A stretch of 64,000 nt of DNA from Bradyrhizobium japonicum USDA 6 (GCF_000284375.1 NC_017249.1:8053001-8117000); one strand, 5' to 3'; shown: positions 38,166 through 48,138, counted from the first letter of the stretch. The notes: generated by a model not told the origin, from the letters alone. Made by a program: numbers and translations.

Positions 38166-39549
38166 CAGCCGACCACTTATTTGTAGACAGTCGAACGATC
38201 GCGACCGGAAACACTCTCCGTCGCCGCCAGGCTCGATGGAGGCTGCGATAACGCCGCCTTACGAATAGGAGCAGGCGCCCCCCTACACCAGCAGGACTTC
38301 GTCCGGCATTCGGGTGCAGGATGACAGGCTGTTTCCCCTCTTCCGTCGGCATATCGGTGACTTTCCGAGATAGCCAATCGCTATTGCTCAATGTACAAAG
38401 CGCATAGGCCTTCAAAGGCAGTAAGAGACAGATATTGATCGGCGTGTGGAGCGAGAAGCCGATAAACCGCAGCTCGCGGGCACGAAGCGCTGCCACACAG
38501 CACCGGACCGTAGTCATTGCAGCAATCGTCAATCCCGTCCACCAGGGTATAGAGCCATCGATCAGGAGCTGTGCGAGCGCAGCAAGTGATGAAATGGCGA
38601 GGAGCAATGGGCCGAGATTTTGCCCGATAACGTCTAGCGTCAAATAACCATCGAGCTCTGGCAGCAGGCGCCAAGCAAGAAACGTATCTCGAAAGGTACT
38701 TCGCGCCCAGCGGAGTTGCTGTCGTAGATATGGCCGAAGACTGTGCGGGACGACTGTGGCTGCTATGGCGTCCGGAACGTATTCGGTTCGAAACCCCGCC
38801 TTGAGCATGAGTATCGTTAGGTGGCGGTCCTCGCCGAAATCGCTCGGCTTCCCACGAAAGAATTGGGCTTCATATTGATCAAGAAGCAAGGCGAGCGCGG
38901 AACGCCGATACATGGCACATGGGCCGCAGCAACACATGACGGCACCGAAGCGCGCCTGTGCCGCGCGCTCTTCGTTGCACGCGAGCCAATATTCCATGTC
39001 GATCAGCCTGGTCAGCCAGGTCTGGTTGCGATTGCTCGCGATCAGCTGACCCATGGCCGCACCGATTCCCGGGTCATGCATCTTCAATACAAGCTTCGTG
39101 ACGACGTCGGCAGCAAGTATCGTATCGGAATCGACGTTGAGAACCAGATCACCGGATGAGCTGCGTATCGCTGCGATCTGCGCCTTGCGCTTTCCCACAT
39201 TGTTCGCCAACAAGATAAAACTGAATCTCGGATCGCTCGCATATATCCGGTGTACAGGCGCGACAACGTCGCGGTTTGCCGATCCGTCATCGACCACATA
39301 TACCTGCATCTTTCCGGCGTAGTCTTGACTGGCAATCGACTCCAGACATTCGGCGAGTGTGTTCGGATTCTCGTTGAAGCACGGCACGATCACGTCCACA
39401 GCAGGAACGACCACCTCGGCTTGTCCAAGGTTGTCCAGCGATGAGTTGATCGCCGGCTGAGCATAAAGCGCTTGCACGCTCTTATAGATCGTCGATAGGA
39501 GCGCATAAGATGAAACGGCGGCAGCACTGGTCGTCGCGAGCAGGTCCAT
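38092..39549 (-). CDS. nodC: NodC, N-acetylglucosaminyltransferase (Nod-factor backbone)
   Basis: 485 residues. A membrane segment near the start is followed by a GT2 processive domain: PAVDVIVPCFNENPNTLAEC, VVDDGSANRD, LNVDSDTI, the acceptor loop DFGEDRHLTI and QQLRWARS (Q-x-x-R-W). Several membrane helices follow (LGPLLLAISSLAALAQLLID and others). NodC makes the chitin oligomer from UDP-GlcNAc in the inner membrane. The C-terminal 70 residues (from RSPAGVGGRLLLFVRRRYRS) are basic and overlap nodS; this tail is typically variable. Confidence 0.97.
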   Translation of the reverse strand: MDLLATTSAAAVSSYALLSTIYKSVQALYAQPAINSSLDNLGQAEVVVPAVDVIVPCFNENPNTLAECLESIASQDYAGKMQVYVVDDGSANRDVVAPVHRIYASDPRFSFILLANNVGKRKAQIAAIRSSSGDLVLNVDSDTILAADVVTKLVLKMHDPGIGAAMGQLIASNRNQTWLTRLIDMEYWLACNEERAAQARFGAVMCCCGPCAMYRRSALALLLDQYEAQFFRGKPSDFGEDRHLTILMLKAGFRTEYVPDAIAATVVPHSLRPYLRQQLRWARSTFRDTFLAWRLLPELDGYLTLDVIGQNLGPLLLAISSLAALAQLLIDGSIPWWTGLTIAAMTTVRCCVAALRARELRFIGFSLHTPINICLLLPLKAYALCTLSNSDWLSRKVTDMPTEEGKQPVILHPNAGRSPAGVGGRLLLFVRRRYRSLHRAWRRRRVFPVAIVRLSTNKWSADDSGRKPSVIRARVGCRRPVAPRH

Positions 39550-39563
39550 GGGGTGTCGTTTTT

Positions 39564-40223
39564 TCAGTGGAGTTGAGGGAGTGGACGGATTACAAACCCG
39601 CGCCGTTGTAGTGCTGGAATGAGATATGCCAGCGCCGTCCTGGTCTGATCGCGCAGCGTAGAGCCACTGGGCAATCCCTCCTCATCGGGAGGATATCCGT
39701 CGTGCAGGAGCACAATTGCACCCGGGCGTACGTTCGCCAGTACGGAATTCACAATTGCATCAACCCCGGGGCGGGACCAATCTCTAGGGTCGACCGACCA
39801 GTGCAGAGCCGTGAGACCAGCGCTCGCCGCCACTGCGAGCACATCTCGCGTCCATATGCCGTAAGGCGCTCGCATATGCCTGGGCGAGGCCAGCGGGCAC
39901 GCCAGACGGATGGCTTCGCTCGCCGTCAGCACCTCGTCGTGTAGCTCCGTAGGTCCGCATCTGGATAGATCAGGATGGGTCATCGTATGGTTCGCAACCT
40001 CATGCCCTTCCGCAATCATTCGTCGGATGAGTTCAGGATGCTCCGTCGCGTACGTCCCGATGACGAAGAATGTCGCGGGGACCCGATGTTGCGCCAGGAC
40101 ATCGAGCACCTCTGGCGTACAAAATGGATTTGGCCCATCGTCAAAGGTCAAATGGACAGCTCGACTTCCGCCCGCGTCAGCGTAGTCGCAGCGGACAGTA
40201 GATAGGGTGGAACGCTCTGTCAC
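39564..40223 (-). CDS. nodB: NodB, chitooligosaccharide deacetylase
   Basis: 219 residues with the NodB homology domain: [18 protein letters not shown] (first metal Asp pair), [12 protein letters not shown] (H-x-x-x-H metal site), [14 protein letters not shown] and [13 protein letters not shown], and the catalytic His in [10 protein letters not shown]. It removes the acetyl group from the non-reducing end of the NodC product. Its start overlaps the nodA stop by 4 bp, and nodC follows after 14 bp. Confidence 0.97.
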
Positions 40224-40852
40224 AACTCAGGCCCGTTACGATCGATGACAGTCCCGGCCGGCCATTCGCTTATCGAGCGTCCGACCGGAAACACCACGAC
40301 GATCACGTCTTCGATGCGCGTCGGCGATAAATTTGGATAGACATCCGGCAAGGTGGAGCGGACGCGAATGCCACGCATCAGGGTGGCGAGCCCCTGCCTT
40401 TCGACCAGTCGGGTCAAATGTTTTTCGAGGGCCGAGCGAACCGCGCCAAATCCGAATGGAACGCCGAGCTCCTGGAGTGCGGGATACATCACGCGCATTG
40501 CGTGGCCTATCCCGTGCCCCTCGAGATCGGGGCGCACCGCATACAACCCCAGTTCGGCCACAGGGAGATCGACTTCACCAACTTTGATGAAGCGGCGCAG
40601 TAGCCCGATGTGAGCCGCTACCCCGCGCGCGTCGTAACCAATTACGCGGAGCTCGGGTCTTGCTCCAGCCCAACTTCGGCTCCGCTCAAACGGCTGCGCA
40701 TTGAACGCACCCGTCGGTCCGTAACTCTTGCGGAAGAACTCCGCGAGCTCGGCATGATCGGCGAGCTGCAGTTCACTTTCCCAACGAAGGCTCCACTGCA
40801 CTTGAGCGCGCCCAGAAGATCCTTCCGCAGTCGGGGAGACGGCAATGTTCAT
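40220..40852 (-). CDS. nodA: NodA, Nod-factor N-acyltransferase
   Basis: 210 residues from ATG 40852 ([20 protein letters not shown]), the known Bradyrhizobium length. Typical NodA landmarks are [38 protein letters not shown] and [20 protein letters not shown]; the GNAT-like fold is clear. It transfers the fatty acyl chain to the amine freed by NodB. The frame is open 15 codons farther upstream, without family support. It is the first of the core nodABC genes, behind nodY and the nod box. Confidence 0.97.
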
Positions 40853-40893
40853 GGCGAGCTTCCTTGCGCCGGTGGAATGAAGAGCGGGGATGG

Positions 40894-41532
40894 TCACGTC
40901 AATTCGCTATTCGCCGAACCGCCGATGAATGCTGAGATGCGCCGCCATGCTCTGTCGGAGCTCGGCACTGCTCGCCTACTCCGCGCCGCTGGCCTTTGCG
41001 CGACGGAGCGATCGCTTGATTGCACCCTCGTGCGGTTGATGCCGCGCTCACGATAACTCGGAAGCTGCCGACGAGGCGGTTGGGCTAGCCAGAACCTGTC
41101 TGCACCAGCGAGCTTTTGTGCCTGCAGTCGCATCGCCCTCCGGCGCTTTGACGTCTGAGGGCCGGCCATCGGCGCGCAAGCCTCATCGATGGCGCATCGG
41201 AGCGGCATCAGATCACACTGGCTTTTATACATCTTCGACACGCCCCACATGCACTGGACAGGCGAGCCATTTGGAACGGCGCCTGGAATTCTTGGCATCC
41301 GCAACCTGCGTCTGCCTCTATTCTTCGACACTAGAATGAGGCTGAACGCGCCCTCAATTGTACGCGGGTAAACCTGAAATATGGAAACGGATGATATCCG
41401 CATACCAACGTTTATCGGGACGCGCTTGGCGTTCGAACGGCCACGCTTAAGGAGAAACAACAACGCGCGCCCATGGTGCGCTCCCACGTCTGGGAGCTCT
41501 TCTCTTAGCTCACGTGAACGACCGGAAACCAT
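40894..41532 (-). CDS. nodY: NodY-position protein of unknown function
   Basis: A 212-codon frame from ATG 41532 ([20 protein letters not shown] onward) lies between the nod box and nodA, the place of B. japonicum nodY (nodK in relatives). Function is unknown and nodY is not essential for nodulation. The first part (up to about residue 110) looks protein-like; the Arg-rich last 70 residues look less so, and as I recall NodY is shorter, so the frame may end in a readthrough of decayed DNA. The ATG at 41532 is the first start inside the transcript expected from the nod box. Confidence 0.5.
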
Positions 41533-41586
41533 CGTGGCGCGTCTAATTGCTTTTTCCAAACTTCAGTTTGCTATCCAACCTCCCCC

Positions 41587-41634
41587 AGTTTGGTAAAATC
41601 GATTGTTTCGATAGAACACATCCACACGATGGAT
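41587..41634 (-). promoter_or_regulatory. nod box (NodD-dependent promoter) of the nod operon
   Basis: On the minus strand it reads ATCCATCGTGTGGATGTG, then TTCTATCGAAACAATCG and ATTTTACCAAACT. This is a full 47-48 bp nod box with the tandem ATC-N9-GAT NodD half-sites and the conserved AACAATCGATTTTACC block. It lies 11 bp from the nodD1 ATG and about 55 bp before nodY, so it serves the divergent region. Confidence 0.95.
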
Positions 41635-41669
41635 AGACTCATCACATGCGGTTCAAGGGACTTGATCTA

Positions 41670-42502
41670 GGGTCTGTACCTAAATAGCGCCACGTGATTC
41701 TCTTGCCTACGTGTTGATTCGGGGGCGAGAGAATGCGCGCTGGTTTGTTTTGGCTGAACGACAGGCAATGGGCGCGTATCGAACCGCATCTGCCGAGGGG
41801 ACTGACGGGGCCGGATCGGGACGACGACCGACGCATCGTCAGCGGCATCATTCACATGCTGCAATCGGGTGCACGATGGCGTGATTGTCCACGTGAATAC
41901 GGCCCTTACACGACGATCTACAATCGCTTCAATCGCTGGGCCAAGCGAGGACGATGGTGCGCAATCTTCGAAGCGCTGGCCAAGCCTGGCGAAGACGGCG
42001 TCGTACTGTCGCTCGACTCGACCTCGATTAAAGCTCACCGGTGTGCCTCCGGCGGAAAAGGGGGAGCACAATCAAGCAATCGGCCGCTCGCGCGGAGGCC
42101 GCACGACAAAAATCCATGCGCTGAGCGATCCGCTCTGCCGGCCGGTCGTCCTGCATCTGACTCCAGGCCAAGATGCCGATATCGCTGCGGCTCCCGATGT
42201 CCTGGCGCTCGCGCCACCCATGAGCGTGCTCCTCGCCGACAAAGGGTATGATGGCGACAAGCTTCGCGGCGCAATCATTCGTCGTGGCGCCAAGCCCGTA
42301 ATCCCCAATAAATCTAACCGTGTCGTCATCCATCGCTTCAACAAACGCGCCTACAAAGGACGAAATGTCATCGAACGCTGCTTTTGCAGGCTCAAGGACT
42401 TCCGGCGCATCGCCACGCGATATGACAAGCTCGCCCGTAATTTTTTGGCCGCTGTTCATCTCGCCGCTCTCGTCGCATATTGGCTCAATTGAGTCTGGAC
42501 CC
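41670..42502 (+). mobile_element. IS5-family (IS427-group) insertion sequence in nodD1
   Basis: The 833-bp element begins GGGTCTGTAC and ends GTCTGGACCC, a short imperfect inverted repeat, and is flanked by TA on each side (41668-41669 and 42503-42504), the target duplication typical of the IS427 group. It encodes a transposase in two overlapping frames. The ends and duplication look fresh, with no extra changes in nodD1. Confidence 0.92.
41733..42492 (+). CDS. IS5-family transposase (two frames joined by frameshift)
   Basis: The first frame (MRAGLFWLNDRQWARIEPHL onward) carries the DUF4096 N-terminal domain and the first catalytic Asp in VVLSLDSTSIKAHR. The second frame (from about 42050; GRSRGGRTTKIHALSD, then VLLADKGYDGDKLRGAI and YKGRNVIERCFCRLKDFRRI) carries the remaining DDE residues. 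The switch is near the slippery GGAAAAGGGGGAG at about 42052-42064, where -1 programmed frameshifting is common in this group. Complete and probably active. Confidence 0.9.
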
Positions 42503-43425
42503 TAAATCTTCTCGTTGCGCTCGACGCCGTGATGACGGCGCGCAACCTCACAGCGGCGGCTCGCAAAATCAATCTGAGCCAGCCTGCTATGAGCGCTGCG
42601 ATCGCACGGCTGCGCACCTATTTCCGCGATGAACTCTTTACTATGAGAGGTCGCGAACTCGTCCCGACACCTGGCGCGGAAGCGCTTGCAGGTCCGGTTC
42701 GCGAGGCCCTGCTGCACATCCAACTCTCAATCATATCGCGGGACGCGCTCGACCCTGCTCAATCGAGCCGACGCTTCAGGGTCATTCTCTCAGATTTCAT
42801 GACGATCGTTTTTTTCCGCAGAATTGTGGACCGCATGGCGCAAGAAGCCCCCGCGGTGCGCTTCGAACTGCTGCCATTTTCTGATGAACCGGATGAGCTG
42901 CTGCGGCGGGGCGAGGTCGACTTTCTCATTCTGCCGGAACTTTTCATGTCGAGCGCGCACCCTAAGGCGACGCTGTTCGACGAGAGCCTCGTATGCGTCG
43001 GATGCCGCGCGAACAAGCAGCTATCCCGGCAGCTTACGTTCGAACAATACATCTCGATGGGGCACGTTACTGCCAAGTTCGGACGCGCACTGAGACCGAA
43101 CCTCGAAGAATGGTTTTTGCTTGAGCACGGCCTGAGGAGACGAATTGAGGTCGTCGTGCAGGGCTTTAGCCTGATTCCGCCCCTGTTGCTAGACACGAGC
43201 CGTATCGGCACGATGCCCTTACGACTGGCCAGGCACTTCGAAAAGCGGATGCCGTTGCGGATCATCCAACCGCCCCTCCCCCTGCCCACATTCACAGAGG
43301 CCCTGCAGTGGCCCTCATTCCACAATACCGACCCCGCGAGCATCTGGATGCGTCGGATATTGCTCGAGGAAGCATCCAACATGGCATCTGGGGACCAGGA
43401 GCCTCCAACTCGCAGGCGCTGTTAG

Positions 43426-43693
43426 GCTTACCTTAAGCTGCGCTCTGAACATCCCCGGCACACTGTAGAACCTTCGACGTGCCCCGTTTTCTTTCGTCTC
43501 TCCAGGGTATGGAGGTGAGAAGGAGCCACAGACGCGCAATGCGACGATCGGTCGCGAAGCCTTTTCCAGTTGTGCGCGTGGTGACCTCGAAGGTGCGGTT
43601 TGATGCGCTCACGACGCATTCAGGCTACGTCCGGCAACCATCGCAGAAGAATATGCCTGCCGTGCAAATGTTTGGCTCTATCACTAAAATGTC
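43426..43693. other. Spacer between nodD1 and nodD2 promoter
   Basis: No gene seen. It ends in the NolA-type promoter at 43694. Confidence 0.35.
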
Positions 43694-43724
43694 TTGAACC
43701 GCACATTGCGTCAGGTTGTAGGTT
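43694..43724 (+). promoter_or_regulatory. NolA-type (MerR-class) promoter of nodD2
   Basis: TTGAAC and TAGGTT with a 19-bp spacer (CGCACATTGCGTCAGGTTG). The right half (GCGTCAGGTTGTAGG) is shared with the nolA promoter. It lies 335 bp before nodD2. NolA is known to be needed for nodD2 expression in B. japonicum, which fits. Confidence 0.78.
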
Positions 43725-44058
43725 GCTCTCGTGACAAGCGCTGCACGACCCAGCTGTCGACACCGCGCTTTGGCACGCTGACGAACACTGGGCTGATCTG
43801 CCATCAGCGGACTGAACGACCCTGCTGCGTGGCCGGCCGGAACCGGCAAGACCAATTAGCTTGGAGCTCCCGACGCTTTCCCGCCGCTGCCGATCGGCTT
43901 TCCGCCTGCTCTCCATTGTTGCGGTCATCTCGCAAGCTTCCTTTCCCGGGCGCAGGAATGAGCCGATGTCCATTGGGGCGGGCCAAGACGATTGCTCCAG
44001 GCGCTGGCGCCACCGCACGCTATTGCGCAGCAACGACGTTTGTGCCGGATAGGAAGAG

Positions 44059-45051
44059 ATGCGTTTCAAAGGTCTGGATCTAAATCTTCTGGTCGCGCTG
44101 GATGCTCTAATAACTGAGCGCAACCTCTCGTCAGCCGCACGCAAGATCAATCTTAGTCAGCCGGCAATGAGCGCAGCCGTTGCCCGGCTGCGCAAGCATT
44201 TCCGTGATGAACTGTTTGGAATGAGGGGGCGCGAACTTGTCTTGAGCTCACGCGCGGAAGGGCTCGCGGCTCCTGTGCGCGAGGCTCTGATGCACATTGA
44301 ACTCTCGATTATGGCCCGACATCCGTTCGACCCAGCTCGATTGAACCGCCGATTCAGGATCGTCCTTTCTGACTTCGTAACAGTTGTGCTCTTCCGAAAT
44401 GTCGTAGCACGCGTCACGCGAGAAGCCCCCGCCGTCAGCTTCGAATTGGCTGCGCCGACCGATGAACACGAGCTGCTCCTCCGCCGCGGTGAAGTCGATT
44501 TTGTTATCCGGCCAGATTTTTTCATGTCCAGCACGCACCCCAGAGCGGCCCTATTCGAGGAGCGACTCGTCTGCGTAGGCTGCTGCACCAATAGGGAATT
44601 ACAACCCCGGCTTACATTCGATCGATATATGTCGATGGGTCACGTTGCAGTTAAGCACGGAGGTGCGCCCCGGACGCCAGTTGAGCATTCCTTTTTGACT
44701 GATCTCGGACCCACGCGGCGCATCGACATCCTCGTGCAGAGCTTCAGCATGATCCCGCCTCTCATAGTTGGGACGAACCGCATAGGCACGATGCCATTAG
44801 GGCTCGTGAGGCATTTCCAAAGAACGATGCCCCTTCGGATCGTTGAGCTTCCGCATCCATTCCCCGCCTTCACCGAGGCGGTCCAATGGCCCTCACTTCA
44901 CAACAGCGACCCGGGAAGTCTGTGGATGAGGGACATTTTGTTTCAGGAGGCCACCCGCATGGCAACTACACAAGAGCTCCGTGTGACCAGCAGCCCGGAA
45001 GACGCGGAGCCCCCGGGACATTTCGTGCGATCCGTCTCACCGTTGCCGTAA
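44059..45051 (+). CDS. nodD2: NodD2, LysR-type regulator of nodulation genes
   Basis: 330 residues, starting [20 protein letters not shown], with the LysR winged helix-turn-helix ([20 protein letters not shown]) and a full substrate-binding domain. It is about 16 residues longer than NodD1 at the C-terminus. In B. japonicum NodD2 represses nod genes, probably at high cell density, and is induced through NolA. Here it is the only intact nodD in the window, because nodD1 is interrupted. Gene order nolA-nodD2-nodD1-nodY identifies it. Confidence 0.95.
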   Translation: MRFKGLDLNLLVALDALITERNLSSAARKINLSQPAMSAAVARLRKHFRDELFGMRGRELVLSSRAEGLAAPVREALMHIELSIMARHPFDPARLNRRFRIVLSDFVTVVLFRNVVARVTREAPAVSFELAAPTDEHELLLRRGEVDFVIRPDFFMSSTHPRAALFEERLVCVGCCTNRELQPRLTFDRYMSMGHVAVKHGGAPRTPVEHSFLTDLGPTRRIDILVQSFSMIPPLIVGTNRIGTMPLGLVRHFQRTMPLRIVELPHPFPAFTEAVQWPSLHNSDPGSLWMRDILFQEATRMATTQELRVTSSPEDAEPPGHFVRSVSPLP

Positions 45052-45637
45052 GCACATTCGCGAAGTCTACGAACCTCACATTCCAACACTTGTCTCAACA
45101 CACAATTCCTGCTCGCCTGGCTTGCTCTTATTGCCGGGGGAAAGGATCCTTGCGGCAGGCAAGAGGCGCTTTCGCTCTTCGCACCTCCGCCTCGGGGGCG
45201 AGAAACGGCAGACTGCCGACTTGATGCTTTTAGGGACGGGAACGGAACGGGGCCGGCGAGCGACGGAGCAATGCCTTCGCACTGAAGCTAGGCGTTTACG
45301 TTGCAACGGCCGCGGCAGGGCGCAGCTCTCTCAAGAAGGTAGGCCAGGCACGGAGCTCTTGCCGTCAACTCCCTGGGTCGGTAGTTGCTCCCGATGAACG
45401 GAGATGATCAGCTTATTCGGATTCCTACCACCGTTCATTGTGAGCATAGAGATCGTCGGACTTGCCGTGCCGTCGAAGCTAGCATCGCGAACGCGTGTGG
45501 CCTGAACGCATCACACAGCAGCACATCACATCCTCATCGCTTTGCGCCGCAGGTATGACTTCTTTTGGCCCTACCGCAGCCAAACGTCTTGACGACGTGC
45601 GCTGCGCTTGACTCAATTTCAAACAAGGAGCTGAACG
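45052..45637. other. Spacer downstream of nodD2
   Basis: No recognisable gene; overlapping short frames only. Confidence 0.35.
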
Positions 45638-45847
45638 TTGAAGCTTTGCAGCGGGGTGTTCGATCCAGAAGAGCTATCTGCCCTCGGACGGCTTTATGAC
45701 GGCGCCGTCGACGCGCTACCTCCGTCGATGCGGAGTCCAGAAAACTGCGCAGCAATCGCCAAACTTATCCTGGAGCGTACGGCGGCTGGCGAGGCTGAAC
45801 TGGCACGCCTGGCGAACTTGTTGATCACCCTTTCTCCTGAGGGTTGA
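45638..45847 (+). CDS. Small hypothetical protein, paralogous to the gene at 49577
   Basis: 69 residues from a TTG at 45638 with AAGGAG at the right distance. The core (VFDPEELSALGRLYDGAVDA, then LPPSMRSPENCAAIAKLILE) resembles the C-terminal half of the 120-residue protein at 49577 (VYHPEDLQILGRLFDQTVAA, then IAKLIL-x-R-A-A). The pattern of a short helical protein with an F-D-P-E start is widespread in Bradyrhizobium; function is unknown. It lies between nodD2 and nolA. Confidence 0.65.
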   Translation: MKLCSGVFDPEELSALGRLYDGAVDALPPSMRSPENCAAIAKLILERTAAGEAELARLANLLITLSPEG

Positions 45848-45923
45848 TCAGCCGCCATTCTAAGGATAGTCACCACTCGCGCGCATGAATTAAAGGCGAT
45901 TCAACTGGAGCTTAGAAATCCGC

Positions 45924-45954
45924 TTGAATCATACGTGACGTCAGGTTGTAGGCT
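45924..45954 (+). promoter_or_regulatory. NolA-type (MerR-class) promoter of nolA
   Basis: TTGAAT and TAGGCT with a 19-bp spacer (CATACGTGACGTCAGGTTG); the ACGTGACGT centre is a perfect inverted repeat. It ends 15 bp before the nolA ATG at 45970, so the leader is very short. Autoregulation is expected from MerR-family practice. Confidence 0.8.
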
Positions 45955-45969
45955 TTGAAATTGAACAAC

Positions 45970-46683
45970 ATGAACAGAGCTACACCAAGACGGCGTCGAT
46001 GGCGCATTGGCGAACTTGCAGAGGCGACCGGAGTAACGGTGCGCACGCTGCACCATTATGAGCACACTGGACTGCTAGCAGCGACAGAGCGCACTGAGGG
46101 CGGTCACCGGATGTATGACCGCGAAAGCGGGCAACGGGTTCATCAGATTCGCGCGCTGCGTGAGCTTGGCTTCTCGCTCGTGGAGATCCGTAAAGCTATG
46201 GAGGGGACGACCTCACTCACGGACTTGCTGCGCAAACATCTAGAGCGCATAGAAGTCCAAGTCGCGCGCACAACTCTGTTGCGCGACCGTTTGCGCAACA
46301 TGACCATCGACAGCGAGGCGCAGGTAAGTGTGGATGAGCTGCCTGCCACCCTGAACGCCATGTCGCGCGCCGAGACGCGGAGTCAGACGTCCCGGTGCAC
46401 CTGCAATTTAGCTGCGGAGCGAGAGGACCGCTGGCGGCGAATCCGTGATGATCTTCGCGACTGCATGGATGGGGGCGAGCACCCTTGCGGAGAGCGCGCA
46501 AAGGCTGTCGCGGTTGCAGCACGCTTGCTGATCAGCGAAATCGCCGGCGACGATTCACGTGTTTCGATGATCCTGAAGGTACTTGCACGATTAAGCGCGC
46601 CCCGCAGTCTGGCTGGTTGGGATCCCTGTCTAATGCAATATCTCGATCTTGCCCTTGGCGGATTGGAGGATCAGCCTTACTGA
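45970..46683 (+). CDS. nolA: NolA, MerR-family genotype-specific nodulation regulator
   Basis: 237 residues from ATG 45970 (MNRATPRRRRWRIGELAEAT), the known NolA1 length; a TTG five codons upstream falls inside the promoter and is unlikely. The N-terminal MerR helix-turn-helix (IGELAEATGVTVRTLHHYEH, then GLL) and wing are complete; the dimer coiled coil follows (LRKHLERIEVQVARTTLLRD). The C-terminal half has Cys residues (TSRCTCNLAA) and unknown ligand. NolA restricts or allows nodulation of some soybean genotypes and acts through nodD2. Internal ATG codons fit the published shorter forms NolA2/NolA3. Confidence 0.95.
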   Translation: MNRATPRRRRWRIGELAEATGVTVRTLHHYEHTGLLAATERTEGGHRMYDRESGQRVHQIRALRELGFSLVEIRKAMEGTTSLTDLLRKHLERIEVQVARTTLLRDRLRNMTIDSEAQVSVDELPATLNAMSRAETRSQTSRCTCNLAAEREDRWRRIRDDLRDCMDGGEHPCGERAKAVAVAARLLISEIAGDDSRVSMILKVLARLSAPRSLAGWDPCLMQYLDLALGGLEDQPY

Positions 46684-46847
46684 CGCATTCATGGCGGGTT
46701 CCACACGCCGGTTAGGGCAAGCTAAGAAACGCTAGGTGAACCGGCCGCTCTCCGACGCGGCTTGGAGTTTTACGGAATCAAACGGAAGGATTGTCACCGC
46801 CGGTCGATCCGCGTCCCTGACGCCTCCATCGCTCTTCCCAAAAGGGC

Positions 46848-46878
46848 TTGATCCGCACGTAACGTCAAGTTGTAGATC
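46848..46878 (+). promoter_or_regulatory. NolA-type (MerR-class) promoter upstream of a binding-protein pseudogene
   Basis: TTGATC and TAGATC with a 19-bp spacer (CGCACGTAACGTCAAGTTG); the ACGTAACGT centre is a perfect inverted repeat. It lies about 120 bp before the start at 47000. Confidence 0.72.
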
Positions 46879-46999
46879 TTACCGTAGTTGGCGGCTCGCC
46901 CGGCCAACGCAGGTTTGCCCAGCAAGCAACGCCTGTCTACAGGCGTGGTTGACTACAACCAGTTGCGGTTCACTTCAGGTGAGCATTGGAAGCTCTACA

Positions 47000-48098
47000 A
47001 TGGTAAATAAGCGGCATGCCTCTCTTGCGCCTGCGGCGCTTCTCTTCTGCGCTCTCGTCGCTCCGTCTGCGCGCGGCTCTGAAATAAAGATCGCCGTGGC
47101 TGGCCCAATGACCGGAAGCAGCGCTGCATTCGGCGCGCAAATGCGCGATGGTGCGGCTGCGGCGGTCGAGGTCCTGAACGCCTCAGGCCAGCTTCCCGAT
47201 AATGCCAAAACTATATTGAGCGTCGCTGACGACGCCTGCGACCCTAGGCAAGCTGTCGCAGTCGCGAATAAGCTCACGACAGAGCGGATCCTGTTGGTGG
47301 TTGGCCATTTTTGTTCCTCTTCGTCGATCCCGGCCTCCGACATCTACGCGAAGCTGGCATCGTCCAGGTGTTACCAGGCTCGTCAACTCCTCAACTAACA
47401 GAGCACGGCCTTGAGACTGTCTTTCGGATCTGCGGCCCGACGACCAACAGGGAGCCGTTGCCGCCGAGTACATTCACACGAATTATCGCCTCGAGAAAAT
47501 CGCGGTGCTGGACGACAAGAGGACTGCTGGCAGGGGGATTGTCGACGTGGTTGAAGCCCGGCTTCATCGATTGGGACGGCAGGTGAGCCGGCAAAGCTAT
47601 GTTGCCGGTGAAAGGGGCTTCAGAGCCTTGCTCTCAAGAATGGAGAAGGACCGGCTGCGCGTCGCCTATATCGGCGGCTACCACACCGAAGTCGGATTGT
47701 TGGTACGCCAGGCAGCAGAAGCAAAAGCAGACCTCACGGTCATGGCGAACGATCCGCTGATGACCTCCGAATTCTGGGCCATTACCGGCAGCGCTGGGAA
47801 TGGCACATTGTTTACCTTCATGCCCAACCCCGCTGGGAACGCCAATGCTGCCAGTGCGGTCGCCGGACTCAAAGCTTCCGGGCTGCCCGGTGAAGGCTAC
47901 ACACTATACGCTTGTGCCGCTGTGCAAGCCTGGGCAGAGGCGGTGAACCGGAGCGGCTCCTTCAATGCTGACCGGGTCGCCAGCGCGCTTCGTTCCCGAC
48001 CGATCGACCGGTTCGACAAAAGGAGGGACAACTCGGCTTCTGGATTTTTGGTTTATCGCTGGCGCGACGGTCATGTCGAGCGTGTCAAGAAGTACTGA
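47000..48098 (+). pseudogene. Periplasmic branched-chain amino acid (LivK-type) binding protein, frameshifted
   Basis: The start at 47000 gives a signal peptide (MVNKRHASLAPAALLFCALV, cleaved near ARGS) and the family's EIKIAVAGPMTGSSAAFGAQ and ATTERILLVVGHFCSSSS-like region. About 47341-47460 the sequence continues in a second frame (EAGIVQVLPGSSTPQLTEHG, then LETVFRICG), and from 47505 in a third or the first frame (AVLDDKRTAGRGIVDVVEAR, then MANDPLMTSEFWAI). Two small indels at about 47345 and 47470 break an otherwise complete Periplasmic_BP domain. It follows a NolA-type promoter. No permease genes lie next to it. Confidence 0.88.
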
Positions 48099-48138
48099 TT
48101 TTCATGCAACGCAGCATTCCCCACGCGAAGTATCTCGA

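Larger units (their letters stand above)
41646..43425 (+). pseudogene. nodD1: nodD1, interrupted after codon 8 by an IS5-family insertion
   Basis: Codons 1-8 (MRFKGLDL) lie at 41646-41669 directly beside the nod box. The rest ([20 protein letters not shown] onward) resumes in the same frame at 42505 after the IS. Removing the IS and one TA copy restores a 314-residue LysR-type NodD, the known NodD1 length, without further defects. Structure: N-terminal winged helix-turn-helix ([16 protein letters not shown]), then the flavonoid-responsive substrate-binding domain. From the left start translation ends at a TAG five codons into the IS; from the right the first start is GTG/ATG at 42526/42529, which would lose helix 1. 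Activity is therefore doubtful. Confidence 0.95.

Noticed and set aside
42759..43382. A 207-codon minus-strand frame opposite nodD1
   Set aside because: Antisense shadow of a real LysR gene with Ser/Arg-rich composition.
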